In this document: one piece after another, positions 1 to 14,142 of the stretch | Layout: every line of letters begins with the position of its first letter | Position numbering within the stretch: position 1 is the first letter of the stretch | NCBI RefSeq assembly: GCF_002105155.1 | Contig: NW_019029059.1 | Location: 44,048 to 108,047 of the forward strand | Length of the DNA: 64,000 nucleotides | Direction of reading: 5' to 3' | Source of the DNA: Lobosporangium transversale | Lineage: Eukaryota; Mortierellomycota; Mortierellomycetes; Mortierellales; Mortierellaceae | Notes under the pieces: generated by a model | What the model saw: only the letters and a program-made list of their open reading frames with translations | What the model was told of the DNA's origin: nothing | Database searches by the model: none | Translations under genes and position numbers: made by a program

Positions 1-2014
1 ATCCAACTTGATTAGCAGTAATCGTTGTCAACCGTCCATAGTAGCCTGTCGCGAAGATCCGTGTATGAAGTTGTGTCATATTTAACTCTCTTCGGTTAAC
101 ACCTGTAGGGGTATTCGAGTTTGTCTGATCTTGTTCTTGTTCTTGTTCTTGTTCTTGCTCCAACTCGGCTCCCGCTACTGCTTCTGCTTCTTCTCCTAAC
201 TCTGACTCTGATACCAGTTCTTGTTGATTTTGATCAGGGCCAAGAATGTCTTCAATCACTTCAATCCGAGGGGGACCAGTAGCAAAGACCCCATATTGTT
301 GTGCCCAATCCGATCCACGAACCCATCGTTCTCTGATAGTCTCTTTGTTTTCTATAGTTTCATCCGCTTCAAAGGAACTCCTTTTTTTCAAAGGATCATG
401 AAACATGACCTTTCCACGCCATTTCTCCTCAGGTCCACCAATGACATTTAAAATCGATTTGAATCGTGTTACAGCTGCCCTTGACATCACAAGGCGGTCT
501 CGACCTTCAAAAATTTTGGCCAAAAGCGGTAATAACGGTTGATCATGTTCCTGTTGTGCCTGAAGGACCAATGGTGGCGAAGTAAATAATTTCGGATTCG
601 GTCGGATCGTATGACATAAAAAACTACTCAGGGCCATCAGTGTGGTGATATCGAGATGCAATGTCTTTGTAAAAAGCACCATATCATCCACAGAACTTGG
701 GATAGAGAAGGGTGCAAAGCTCGGATCGAGAGGAGTTCCCGATAGGAATTGACTAGCCTCTTCAGGAGTGGACCTGGAGGGTTCGATCGGACCAAAAATA
801 GTCTGGACTGGGAATATCCTGTATGTGCCTTCAGAAACGGATTGCGCGACCCTGCCTACGCGGACGGATCTATGGATCATGGCTTCAAGAGCTGGACTTT
901 CATCTGGTTGTACCCCTGCAAATCGAAGGGTTAGACTCGGGATATGATTATAATGGAGTCGGTTCTGATCCGCAGCAAGGACGAGGCTCCTGGTCAATAA
1001 TGTCATATCTGGGTGTGTATCCTTGCTGACATGAATAGGCTTTCTAGTGCTTGCACGAGCCCATACTAGGCCACGATTGCTTTTGTCATCTCCTTCAAAG
1101 TCATTCTTACCCTCTCCACCTGTTTCCTCTTTCTCTTTCTCTTTCTCTTTCTCTTTCTCTTCCTCTTCTTTTTCATCATCATCATCATCATCTTCTTCTT
1201 CTTCTTCTTCTTCATCACTCTCATCTTCCATGCCAGCAAACTCGTGTGCGAGGCTCCAAACGCTTCCAGCATTGATCCGTAACCAACTCTTGCCATGATC
1301 TGTTACGACATCAACTTTAACCTGGAACACTTGTTCATTTACAAAAGCTGTTGACAATGGCTGAGAGGTTATAAGGGGCAAGATAGAGGTCCCTCTTTCT
1401 TTTCCTCTTGCTCTTCCTCCTTTGCTCTCTCCACCCGGATTGTCATTGCCATTGTCATTGTCATTTTCATTGTCATTGCCGTATTTAGCTCCTGTTTTCT
1501 TTGATGATGCTCCTTGACTCTGATTGACCGGAAGAGGTTTGAACTTTTCAGATGGTTCGATGACCGTAAAGGGATCGAGTTTATAGGTGAAGACTTTCCG
1601 GACAGCAACAGGGTTTTTACTTTGAATAAGCGCCCATACAAGAGACTTTAGATAAGGCACGTTTGAGGATGTCAACTGGACACTTTTGATTTCTTCCGCA
1701 GGCGTTGCAGCCACCTGACATTTTGCGACATTTTAAATTGAAATAAAAAAAAAAAATACAGGCTATGAATGAATATGATTGAATTATCTTTTTCTTATTT
1801 CACGACGTGATCCATTTGGTAAAAAAAAAAAAAAAAGTTTATATACATGTATATATACCTTCCTCAAGAACTTTTGCTCCGACAAGAGTGCCGAAGTCAT
1901 CTTTTGGATGCCATCTACTTCGAGGGATGCATTAGCTGTCTTCCATGCTTCAAGACTAGCAATGATGTCATTGCATTCCTGTAAAAGTGATTGCGCGCGT
2001 TCAAGTAGCTCCAT
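1..2014 (-). CDS. UPF0415 / DUF1308 family protein (C7orf25-like), 3' end outside window
   Basis: Two exons on the minus strand: 2014-1859 (start MELLERAQ) and 1714 to the window edge, joined in phase 0 across a GTATAT...CAG intron. About 623 codons are visible. Family match is by recognisable blocks in the right order: an N-terminal helix ending QKFLRKV, then TSSNVPYLKSL, VDVVTDHGKSW, LDITTLMALSSFL, AVTRFKSILNVIGGPEEKW and TRIFATGYYGRLTTITANQ, which parallel human C7orf25. The family is conserved in animals and fungi but its function is not established; a PIN-like fold has been proposed. This copy has an Asn/Asp-rich insert (about 1445-1480) and a long Glu/Asp/Lys-rich insert (about 1130-1220), both from simple repeats, and a Glu-Gln run near 135-160. 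The frame stays open through all of them. The stop codon is beyond position 1. Confidence 0.85.
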
Positions 2015-2025
2015 GCTTCCATGAA

Positions 2026-2063
<38 letters not shown>

Positions 2064-2604
2064 TGAGAGAGAAGAAGCGTTAAGAAAATAAGAGGAAAAA
2101 AAAAAAAGTATAAGATTGAAGGAGTCGAACCATTTGGCCAATCAAATATTGTCATACTGACAGAAGAGATTTTTTTTTTTCGCGTTTTACGTGACAAAGC
2201 AAATTCAACAATATTCCAATATTCTCAATGGTCCTGATAGTGATGGTCCCTATGATCTGAGGTGCCACTCTTCTATTTTATTTTAATATAAATATAAATA
2301 TAAATATAAATAAGCACTATCTTTTAAAGCACTAGTCCTTTTCTTTTTTTAAATATCTGTGAATTAATGTTTCCATTAAAGAAATTCTTCTTTTCGTGGA
2401 TTTTTTTTTTTTTTTTTTTTTTTTAGCGAGCCATTCAGAAATAGTAATAATAATAATGTTAATAACAATAATGTTAATGAGAATAATGATAATAATAATA
2501 ATAATAATATTGGTAAATAATAATAATAATAATAATAATAATATTGGTAAATAATAATAATAATTATAATAATAGAACGGAGAGGATGTGTGGTCAAAAA
2601 AGTG

Positions 2605-2636
<32 letters not shown>
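2015..2636. other. Intergenic, poly(A/T) and ATT repeats
   Basis: Contains poly(A) at 2030-2060, poly(T) at 2401-2424 and 2606-2630, and an imperfect ATT/ATA trinucleotide tract at about 2445-2575. It separates the start of the UPF0415 gene from the stop of the methyltransferase gene. Long lysine- or isoleucine-only reading frames here are products of the repeats. Confidence 0.7.
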
Positions 2637-2638
<2 letters not shown>

Positions 2639-3395
2639 ACAGTGGCTTCCTGCCATAAGCAACATAGACAATTTGACTAGATCGGTACTGAGCAGTCTCC
2701 TGATGCATCGCATTCACAACCTCCTGAACCTGTCCCTCACTGATCCTAGCAGCCTTGGCCAGATGAGGTTTCACCGTGTCGAGGACCTGGAACATGTTTT
2801 GTTTCCACAACTGGCCTACTTTATCACCCCACTCTCCTACGGGGATCGTGTATTCCTTCACATGCACCTCTGTGAACCCAGCAGCTGCGAGCAATCGATC
2901 CAGCGACCGCACAATCGATGGGTCCACTCCTCTAGCGGCCATCGAGACCCTCAGATGTTCGAAGACCAAGTTTGTCTGAGGTCCTGCATTCTGAACTGCC
3001 ACATCTGTCTCCACGCATTCATAATATCCACCGGGCTTCAGAATTCGGTAGGCTTCATTCATTGCCTTTTGCCAATGCTCAAAAGTGAAGCCACAGGTCA
3101 GGTTCCGTTGAAAGACCACGTCAAAGACATTGTCGGGTTGCGAAACGCCCTGGAGGATATCTTCGTTGTAGAAATTACAGTTGCGGGGATAAATCGCTGT
3201 AGGGTAGATGGGTGAGATATCAACGCCCACAAAGTTGATAGTCGACATTTCCGTAGCCATATCCTATGATATATAATCAAAAATAAACAAGCAAGCAAGC
3301 AAGCAAGCAAATAAATAAATAAATAAGATTGATTCATTAGCATATGACATGGCACTGACAAACAAGGCCCTGTCTGACAAAGGAAAGAAAGAAAG

Positions 3396-3426
<31 letters not shown>

Positions 3427-3748
3427 TATGATGATAAGAAGGAGTAACGGTTGTGATTTGTGATTGTGGCTACGAGATGTGTGTGAAAATACAGAAGCGA
3501 AATCGGAAATGTGAAATGTGGGGAGAAAAGTCAAAAGAATGAAGCAGCTGTTTACCGCCCGGACCCAAGCAAAGATGCAACCTTTGTCATCCTAAAATAA
3601 ACGCCCCTGCTTTTCTGCTTTTTTGATTTCCTAATTTCCTAATTTCCTAATTTCCTAATTTCCTAATTTCCTAATTTCCTTTTTTTTCTCTCCATTTCTT
3701 TAAAGGATAATCGCGATGGGGGGGTTCTTTATAGCACAATAACACATG

Positions 3749-3784
<36 letters not shown>

Positions 3785-4019
3785 CTAATAAATAGATTAC
3801 GACAAAGAGCAGGAGCAAGGCGTAGGAGCAGAAGCAGGAGCAGAAGCAGGAGCAAGCTGCATGGCTTGGGTAATATGCGCTAGTGTGTCTCCATTAGCAC
3901 CCCTCTTTTTCTTTGGTCTTTGATAAAGGTTCAATGCTAATGCTCTTTAACGCTCTTTTAAAATATATAGATAGCTTGATGGCTACTTTCTCCACCTTAT
4001 ACTTTTGACGTCCAAAACA

Positions 4020-4054
<35 letters not shown>

Positions 4055-5165
4055 AAAAAAAAAAAAAAAAAAAAAAAGAATGAATGTAGTGTAGGATTAA
4101 ACAATGCTCACATGAATGGGGCATTGCATTGTAGAAAGTAAAAAAAAAAAAAAAAGAAAACATTGGTCTTTGCACATGCCAACTCTGCTCAAAACAATCC
4201 TTGCACATACACATGCATTCCTCTACTTTTTTTTTTTTTTTTTTTTTTTGCTCACCCTCACTACCCATTCACTTTCTCATTCTCTTTCTCTTTCTCTCTT
4301 TCTCTCTTTCTCTCTCTCTCTCTTTCTCCACAATGACCGAGCAAAGTATAAAGTATAAAATATAAAATGTAAAATAAAATGTAGAAAATAAATATCACGA
4401 GACAAAATAAAAAAAAATAAAAAATAAAAAAGCTTACCATTGTCCAAGTCGCCGGTCCACAGCCGAAATCCATGACGCGTCCATTCTCGGGAATGGGAAC
4501 GTGAATGTTCTTGTCCAAAGCAACCTTGTAGATGTAATGCTGAAGATGAAGTCTAAAAACAAAAACAAAACGAAACAGATTGTTATTAGTGATTTTTTTT
4601 TTTTTTTGTTTATCATAGATATATAAATATATAGATGTATAGATATATAGAAATATATATATACAACATATACACATCTACATATTAATACATGCATGCG
4701 ATGATGCAGTATAGTATGCTGCGCTACATTCCTAATCTTTTTTTCATTATTATGATTACTTTTTGGTTGTCCCAACAATTTTCATCCATGTAGTTCAAGA
4801 ATTCCTTATCGGAATACGTTTTTTCCCCCTCCTTCTCCCCAACAGCCCCTCACCCTTCCTTCACCTCCCACTCCTCCGTGTACAATCAGAGGGAATTTAA
4901 GGAAAAACAAGGGTGCAGAGGTACTACTTGAATTTTTTTTTTTTTTTTTTTAAAGTACAGCTCGCGTTGTACCAGAGGTAACGCGAAGAAGATTACTTTT
5001 TTTTTTTTTTTTTCCATTATTCAGGCTCATTATAACAGTTACTCAAGATGTGCTGATCCTCTTTTTTTTTTTTTCCTCTTCCTCTCTCCTTCTCCACTCC
5101 ATTTTCATTTTAGTTCGCTTTCATTTTGATCTCTAAAATAGGAAGAGGTATGTATCACCGTGCGC

Positions 5166-5201
<36 letters not shown>

Positions 5202-6701
5202 AAAAAAAAAAAAAAAAGTTGTATACAACATCATGAATATGTTGAGAGCACATGTAACATGCAATAGTCAGAACATGACATGGTTGTCAGAAGAAAAAGG
5301 AAAGGTAGGGTAAAGGGTATGAACAAGGAATAAATGGGACAATGTACGCGAGCGCGCATGTTTGTGTGTAAACAATTAGATAAAATAAAATAAAAAAAAA
5401 AAAAAAAAAAAAAAAAAAAGACGTGCACATGCCATTATGGCTAGTTTGTCATTTTTTTTTTTTTTTTTTTTTTTTTTTCGCTGATGTTATTATGTACCAT
5501 CATATCATTGTCATCATAAAGAACTAGTCGACTGATGACCCTTTCCCTCATCCGTCCATCTATCTATTTGTCTCTCGTCACCCCTAGATAAGGGCAAAGG
5601 AAAACAGATATTGGGGGGGATAGATCTGCATACCATGCCTCCATGTCTCCATGTCTCCAAAGAAAAATAAAAACACTTGTGCATTACACTGCCATTTTAC
5701 CGCCCACCCATTGTTCAGAATCGAAGGCAAGAAATAAAATAAAATAAAATAGAATAGATTATAATAAAATAAAAGAAATAAATGGGTTTCATACTCAGTC
5801 AATCATCGTCCACAATTAACCCGGACAAAAAGAAGATGAACCCTTCCGTTAAAGATTGGTACCATACAGAATGATTGATAATAAAGATGGATGGGAAAAG
5901 AAAGAAAGAGAGTACTCCGGGTTCATCAGAAGAATGAGAATCTATTCACTTTTTTGTCCTATATGTGAATGAAACAAGTCTTTGTGTCCATATTATTCAT
6001 AATCATGTTCATGATCATGTTTAACCCTCATGGTCCTCATAGCTTCCTTCATCTTTCTTGTCTTATTGGAAAGAAAGAAAGAAAGGAAAAAAAAAAAAAA
6101 AAAATTTCCCGCGTTTTTTTTTTTTTTTTCTTTGTCCCTGAAAAAATGTCCGCACACACCCACGCACACACACTTTTGCACACTTGCACACACACTCAAC
6201 TTTTTTTTTTTTTTTTTTTTTCTTTTTTTTTTTTTTTGTGTAATGGGATGAATCCTTTCCAAAGTCTATTTACCTGTCAACTTCTTGAGAATCGTTTGGC
6301 AACATGTACAGACTAGAGGTATTGTGGTATCGACGACCATGATAGTACTTGAAATCATCCTCTCCCTCTTCTTGATGACTAGGTAGATCGCTGTGATGAT
6401 GTTGGCGATAATGATCACTGCTGTTGTTGTTTAGGGAAATGGAACCATGACTGGAACTAGTCTCGATCGTTCGATTGGACGATCTTCTTCTGCTTAAAGC
6501 CTTTTGAAGGGAAGAACTATTATTGCTGTGGTTGCCGGGGATAAAAGGGGAGGAACCATTATGGGGTCGATCCAAATGTGTTCCACTGCTGTTACGTGAG
6601 GAGTATTTGCCATGACCACTTCCACTACTGTGGATCTGATATTGACCATGTCCTCCAGCGGAATCTTTGGAGGAACGCGATGAAGATTGATTTGTTCCCA
6701 T
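2637..6701 (-). CDS. SAM-dependent methyltransferase (class I), three exons
   Basis: Exons 6701-6274, 4552-4438 and 3263-2637 (minus strand) join in frame to 389 aa; all sites are GT-AG. Exon 1 is Ser/His/Asn-rich, probably disordered. The catalytic part begins YHNTSSLYMLPNDSQEVDR, continues LHLQHYIYK, and has SAM-binding motif I VMDFGCGPATW, an acidic loop FVGVDISPIYP, motif NVFDVVFQRNL, and post-motif RILKPGGYYECVE. This is the usual order for Methyltransf_25/11 proteins expanded in Mortierellaceae; the substrate cannot be told. The start was placed at ATG 6701 because the in-frame codon upstream is GTG. The resulting N-terminus MGTNQSSS has Gly2 and Ser6, the N-myristoylation pattern. Introns are long (1721 and 1174 bp) and packed with poly(T), TTTCCTAA and CT repeats; shorter missed exons are possible but the joined protein reads continuously. 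Confidence 0.8.
3626..3680. repeat. TTTCCTAA tandem repeat
   Basis: About seven head-to-tail copies of the 8-mer TTTCCTAA inside the last intron of the methyltransferase gene, followed by poly(T). A plain microsatellite/minisatellite; no coding meaning. Confidence 0.85.
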
Positions 6702-7285
6702 GGCTGGTCTCACTGGCTGATTGATTTAGGTGATTTAAAAATATAAATAAACTATGTCGGCAGGGAAGGGAAAGGGGAAGGAAAGGAAAAGAAAAGAAAA
6801 GAAAAGGAAGGGAGGAAATGTATATAAAAAAAAATATATGTATGCAAGATGCTTTTCGGGTTGTTGAGAAGGGAGAAAAAAAAAAAAAAAAAAAAAGGAC
6901 TATGAAAAGGACTATGAAAAGGAAAAGGAAAAGGAAAGAAAGAAAGAAAGAGAGAGAGATGTGTAAAAAAGTAAATTGGGTACAAAGAGATTAGTAACAA
7001 GATTCAAACGTGTCGAGTTGAATCAATTTTTAAAAAAAGAAAATGGAAGTATGAATGCAGAAGGTTGATGTAATCCAGCAAAGTGGGAAGAAAAGGAAAT
7101 AAAGTAGAAGAGATGAATGGAATGGAATGGATTAGTGGAGTGGATTGGATTGGATTGGATTGAATGGAATGGAATGAAGTGTGATTAGATGTGATGGAAT
7201 GAATGAATGATGAAGTAAAAAAAAAAAAAAAAAAAAAAAAAGAAAAGAGATGAACTTTTATATATAAATATATATAATAAAAACG

Positions 7286-7318
<33 letters not shown>

Positions 7319-10300
7319 TATCTCAATCTTTTCAATCTTCTTTTTTTCTGCTTCTGTTTCTTACAAAAGTTTGTTCAAAATGGACAAGGGACAACAAAGA
7401 AATAAACACAAACAAAGGAGCGGATAGAACGGATGGAAATGGATGTGATGCCGTTTGTAAAAAGAGTTGCGCACAGGGTAGGACACGAAAAAAAAAAAAA
7501 TAAAAACGCGGGAAAAATAAAAATAAAATAAAATAAAATAAAAATAAAATAAAATAAAATAAAGTGGAGATGTGAGATGTGTGGAAATGGATGGGAAGGA
7601 AGAAGAGAAAGAAAAGGTGGAGTGGAGCAAAGGAGATTAGAAGGGGAAGGGAAAGAGTATGTGGAGAGATATAAAGTGATTCTCCTTTTTATCCTTTATA
7701 TCAATGTGAGGATGAAGAAGAAGAGAAGAGAAGAGAAGAGAGAAGAAGAGAAAAGAAAGAAAGAAAGAGTGAAAGAAAGAGAAAGACAAAGACTGAAAGA
7801 GTAATTGAGCAAGAGTGATGAGAGAGATGTAAGAGAGAAAAAGAAAAGAGAGCGAAATGTAAAATAAAAAAGAGAGTTCAGGTTGGAGCGTGTCTTTTTT
7901 TGGGCGGAATAGAGAGAGAAAACATTCATGTACACGCTTGAAGAGCTACTCACGATTGGATCCAACTTTTTTTCAAGCCGTACTCGGGAGACTCTGCTCT
8001 GGCTCTGCTCTGCTCTCTGTTCTTTTCACTTCAGGTCTATTCAAACAAAGTCTTTGCTTTGAAATCCTGATACTGAAATCCTGAGGATGGAGTGTGGAAC
8101 GATGGCTGTAATGATAAAAGGATGATGAAAAACAAACAGATGTTGATTGAGAACAAGCAAGGACCAAGAAGCAACACGAAGGAGGAACGGGTCTTTGAGT
8201 GCTGTAATCGTCAATTGAGTGTGAGTGTGAGTGTGAGTAAGAGAGTGAGATGACAGAAGAGAAGAAGTAAGAAGAAAAGAGAAGAGGTTGGGAAAAAGAA
8301 AAGAAAGAAAGAAAGAAAAAAAAAAAAAAAAAAAAAGAGTTGAAGAAAGAAGAGATGCAAAAAGGCGGAGCAAATTGAAAGAAGAAAAAAAGAAATCCGG
8401 GCTGAGGACAATATGGAGAAATGAGTGTCATTTGAATGAATGCCAACGCATCCATGGACATTTAAACGCATCTTCCTCGACATTTAAACATTCGTATTCA
8501 CAACCAAACATCCATACATCCATACATCCTCCCCCATGTGTTCGTTCAGACATTTGTTTTTTTTATTTTATTTTATTTTTTTTTTGTGCAGCATGGACAC
8601 ACACATAAAAAGTAATAAAGAGTAAAAAAGGATATGAAACGAGGACATGAGAGATTCACGGAGAGCTCCCGGACGATGCAAACATTTACAACAATAATGG
8701 ACCGGTGAACATTTACATGTTGACAACGAAGAATGGCAAGAAAGTAAGTAATCAAACAATTTTTGAATACATCTCCTCCATTTTGTCTGTGCTGCAAAAC
8801 ATCAAATGGCCGAGTCGTACAGGAAATCATGTAGCAAGGTGTAGGTTAATCAATGAACGACCTTTATTTGAATTGATATCGATAGGTGATGTCAAACAAT
8901 GTGATGAATAATAATATATAATAATAATATATAATAATCATCATCATCATCATCATCATCAATAACAACAACAACATCAACATCATGGCATTATATACAT
9001 AATATATATATATATCTATACATGTAGTATATATAATAGTAATAATAACGAATAGAAATAACAATAATATATATATAACAACAGCAACAATAATATATAA
9101 TAACAAATAATGTGTATAAAAATATAATATAATAACAATTATAATAACAAAAGTATTATAAATATACAACAATAACAAAATAATGGAACGGCAGCATTGC
9201 AGAAAACACACATTCTGCATGCAAAAAAGAAAAAAAACAGTTGCATAGCATGTCCTTTTGGATGTTCAAGCGGCAGAGCATAATTTTTACATTGGACTCC
9301 CGGGATGCGGGATGGAGAAATATTACATCCATTTCCATTTCTTTAATTTGAATCAATTCGCCTTTATTGATGAGAGTCTTTGAGAAACAAAAAAGACCAT
9401 CGCTCTCTTCTTTTCTCTTTCTGTCATTCAATGTTTTTTTTTTTTTTTTTTTTTTTTTTTTTCTTGTCTATCGTCGCTCTCATCTACCATGGCTCTCAAT
9501 GTAAAAAATAAAAAATAAAAAATAAAAAATAAAAAATAAAAAAATATAAAATAAAAGCTGGTTATTTTACATATATATATATGTATAAATACATCTTTTA
9601 TTTCTTTAAATGGATTTAATGGGTTTAATGGATTAGATGATATCGCTTGAATCGATCCTCACTCAGCTCTCTTTTGTTGAGTATCCACCCTCTAATAGAA
9701 AGCTCTCTTTGTCTTCGCTGTATTAGACCTGTGCTAAAACGGCTTCCTTTGTTTTCTCCCCTTTTTTTTTTATTTTTCTGCTCTCTCTCTTTTCAAACAC
9801 ACATTTCTCTTGCATTTACAAAAAAAAATTTTTTTGCCACCGAAGCTCATATTACAAATGTTTATTGAATTTTTTTATTTTTTTATTTTTTTAGTTTTTG
9901 GCGGTAAATGAAGGAAACAAAGCAAAACAGAGAGTAAATCATAAAAAAAAAAAAAAAAAAAAGGTGTGTGTATGCGTGTGTATTTGTAGACTAGAGATAA
10001 TAGATGTTTACACAATGTCATGATTCATACATTAGCATTGCAATTATATATCTTGCCTATCAATCAAATATATACTTCGTGAATGCTACAGTGTACAAGA
10101 ATACAAAATTATAACTTTCTTTAAACGCCTCAACAAACGCGTGTAACATCTAAATGATTTACGCATTTACCATACCACAAAAAAAAAAAAAAAAAAAAGT
10201 TTTATAAAAAGCTTTTTTAGCGATGTGAATATACGGAGTAATAAAAAGAAAAAAGAAAAAAAAAACTCTCACAAGACCGGGCCTTGTTCTGTTTGGTTGA

Positions 10301-13300
10301 CTTTGTACGATAAAAGTATAGCTCATCTCAAACTCTTCCTCTTTACCCCCCCCCCTTTCTTTTTTCTCTTTACGACATTTTATTCTATCAAAAAGTCGAA
10401 ATAATGGATTAGATGATTGGCAAAAAAATAAAAAAGACTATAAAAAAAAATTGATTGAAGTAATTGCATTGCGATAGAGAGCAATAAACACGACCGATCT
10501 CTAGATTTATTTTTCTTAGATCTTTGTCTTTACTTGTGGACCTTTTTTTTTTTTTTTTTAAAAAAAAAAACATCTATATAACTCACCCTTACGCCCTACA
10601 TATCCTCATAATAGACCAATAACACACTATATCGTCTTCAAAGAGCAGATTTTTTTTTTTTTTTTTTTACTTTTTACTAGAGCATTGTTTAAAGAATTGA
10701 GCAAAAAAAAAAAAAAAAAAAAAGTCATTGCAAGAAGAGCTAAAGAAAGAGAACAGGAGAAGGATTAAAGAATTGATTAAGAAAATAAAGAGAAAAAAAA
10801 AAGAGGTTTGCCATAATGACATTGCCCAATCTATCAAGGTGGAGTAAAAAAAAAAAAAAAAAACAATAATCAATAATGACAATAACATGCATTCTCTTGA
10901 TCATGAGTCAAAGCCGTAATCATAGTCATAATAATACATTCGTTATACCAATAGAGTAATCTAGCAATAGTAGCAATTAGCAGCAGCAATCGTAATGACC
11001 CCAGGAATAACATCTATAATAAATATATACATATATAAGAAAAAGTCCGGTGATAGCTTCACCTCATTTACACAAAAAGAGTTGCCAGACTGTCCAGACT
11101 CGATATGGAACATCTCACCGGGGTAACAACACGCTTGGTCATTTTTTTTTTTTTTTTTTATTTTTTTTTTTTATAGATGAGAGTGAATGGGTGCTGGTGG
11201 TGGAGGAAAACACCATTTGTCTAGAAATGGAAACACGATTTTTACCTACTGTTGTTATTATAATAATTATTTAGTTATACATATATATCTAATAGTTATA
11301 ACTATATTTATAATGATCATCATTGTTATACACCACTTGCCACCGTTATTGCTATGTGTATTTCTCAACATTGATTATACACATGCCACCTCTAGCTTTC
11401 ACCCCCCACTCCTCCCCAGCCTTCTCACCCTTTGCAAAGAATGTCGGTAGACCCCTAAGCAACGTTTCGGAGGGCTATTTATTTTTTTTTTACCTTTCAA
11501 CGACCAACAGCAGACATTAGAAAAAGAGAACAGAGAAAAGGGAAAGAGAAAGAGGGGCTTACGTGTGTCTGTGTGTGGGCGTGAGATCTTTTTCCCGACT
11601 CTTAATCAACAATGCCTTGTTCCTCTGATCTGACTAATTGAATAAAAACTCCTTGGGGATTTTTTTTTTAGTTTCGTAGATTCGTAGATTATATTATATA
11701 TACCTTGATTATGCGCATGTCTTTTTTATTTTCGTCTGTTCCATTTAAAGGCCATTGCGCAGAACAAAAGAAAGGGAATCCAATGTTTCAGTTCGATCTG
11801 TTTTTTTTTTTTATTGTTATTGTTGTTATCCCTAAATGACCCTTTCCTTTCGGAGGATGTTATTCGCATTGGTATTAGTTTTGGTATTGGTAGAATAATA
11901 ATAATAAAAAAATAATAATAAAAAAAATAAAAAAGTTGAACGGACTTTATCCAATCTTTTTTATTCAGTTCGATTATATTCAGGTACAGTTTACAGGTCC
12001 AGGCGATAACTTCCTATTAAAAACCAGGAATCAAAGAACATGGGATTGACAGGGATTGGGATTGGGATTGGGATTGGGATTGGAAGCGCCTCATCCTTTC
12101 CATCTTACCTTTTTACTTTTTACTTTTTATTTTTTAATTTTTTGATTGACCAATTTTTGATATCCTTTCTCTCCGCCCCTTTCCCTTCCCCACACAGAAG
12201 CCATCCATTAGCTTACCAGATCTGAAGAGAGCCTAGAAGACTCGGAGGAGTCGGACACTTTTTTTAACTGTTCTATGAATAAACCGATACAGCAATAAAA
12301 GCAATAAAAGCAACAAAAACAGCAGAAGCAAATAATAATGTTCATGGACATGTATGGTAGACTATAACAACCCAACCATGATCAATCCGGTCTTTTAACC
12401 TTGTGACCAAAAAAAATCCCTTGTTAAAAAAAAAAAAGGGAGAGCTCATTTTTTAAAAAAAAGGTTCTAACCAGCATTCCTTTGTTTCCATCCCCATCCA
12501 TCCCTATCCATCCCTCTCCATCCATTCTTTCCCCACTTTAAAAAAAAAAAAAAGTCTTTTAGAGTTTTGAAATAGGCCCTTTAAACTCCTAGAGCGTTTA
12601 AGCGCAGCAATGTTTTATCCATCTCTTTTGTACGACGATCTAAAAAAGGAGCTCGTTGGACATGCCGCAAACGTGTCTTTTATTTATTTAATAGTCTAAC
12701 GAGAGGCCTTCAGGAGAAGGAGGGGGGGGGATCTGACGAGAGAATGCATAATGCAACCACACCTCGAGGTCATTGGAAAACGTGGATTAATAATAATAAT
12801 ATTAATAATATTAATAATATATAATGTATATATAATAATAACACATAATTAATGACAAAAAAAAACAACAAAAAAAAAAACTGTAAAGCGCCGTTACTAT
12901 CTTCGTCCATCTCATCCGGCTCTGTGGAGAAAGAGAGTAAGGAAGGAAGAAAAAAGAATAAAACAGAAAAAAGAAAAAGAAACAAGGAAACCAGGCTAAG
13001 GCTCGTTTTGAACAAAACATGCATGCATGCATGCATGCGTATCCCATCCTTTCTTTTTATTTTTTTTTTTATTTTTTTTTTGGGGAGAGAGAAAAGAGAG
13101 TAAAAGAGAGCTTGCTCCTCCCCCCCCCCCCATGGCCTGGCTGCTAGTCTAGCAAGCAAAGTAAAACAAGTTGTAATCAACGACTGTTACGGCTATTACA
13201 ATGACTAAAACTGCTACTATAATTGTCCCTAAACTGTAAAATTACGTACTAACAGCCGCCACTTGGTCCCCCTCCCCCTTCCCCTTCAAAGACTCTTCGC

Positions 13301-13617
13301 CCATGCATGCAGAGCCTTGTATACATACAATGTAAAAAGGAAAAAAAAAAAAAGAAAAGTAATAAAGGCGGCACGCTGATCAAAAAAAGGACTAATTGAG
13401 TTCTGGACAAGTACATGTACACATTTATGCAACATTACAACTATTCAACACAACACTAGACCTTTCCTCTATAGATGAGTATGCAGGTCAGTTCATCTAC
13501 TGTACTGCACTGTACTGTATAAATGTGGCTATACAAAAAAAAAAATAAAAAATAAAAAAATAAAATAAAAGCCAGAAAGTTCACCCGACTTTTTTTTTTT
13601 TTTTTTGTTTATTGTTT

Positions 13618-13662
<45 letters not shown>

Positions 13663-13922
13663 GATGTCGGTCTATTCTTATGACCCACGTTTTTAACGTT
13701 CTATTTCAAAGCCCATGCAAGATTGCCGTTGAGATTAACTCTATATACTACCGATATAGGAAGGCGAGCCATTTCGATTGAGCAAATGTGTTTTCCCTCC
13801 CTTTTATTTTATTTATTTATTTATTTATTCTTTCCATCTTTCATCTCCACGAGAGCGTGCGACTTTTAATGGCCAGAAGAAAAAAAAAAAAAAAAACATT
13901 CACCATGCAATAACAAAGTGGG

Positions 13923-13957
<35 letters not shown>

Positions 13958-14107
13958 AGTAACGAGAAAAAAAAAGAAAAGAAAAGAAAAAGAAATTAAT
14001 ATGAATATCAAAATTAGCATGTACAAACAAGAAAAATAACAACAAAGACTTGTTGCGATCTATAGTCTGTACATGGCGTCAGCTTGATAACTAGAATATG
14101 TAACCAA

Positions 14108-14142
<35 letters not shown>

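Noticed and set aside
1047-1298. Ser/Phe-rich, His-rich and Lys-rich frames
   Set aside because: Shadows of the Glu/Asp/Lys-rich insert in the UPF0415 gene, which has the consistent family reading frame.
2105-2150. GGTTCGACTCC on the minus strand, like a tRNA T-loop
   Set aside because: The flanking bases do not form a T stem and no acceptor or anticodon arm is present. The GTTCGA-like sites at 45791 and 47229 fail in the same way.
8705-8911. 68-codon plus-strand frame (MNIYMLTTKNGKKVSNQ onward)
   Set aside because: Mixed composition but no family match, no splice context and no neighbouring exons; chance ORF likely.
12050-12083. GGGATT repeat resembling a telomere sequence
   Set aside because: Only five copies, wrong unit for the usual fungal TTAGGG, and surrounded by ordinary intergenic DNA; a microsatellite is enough.
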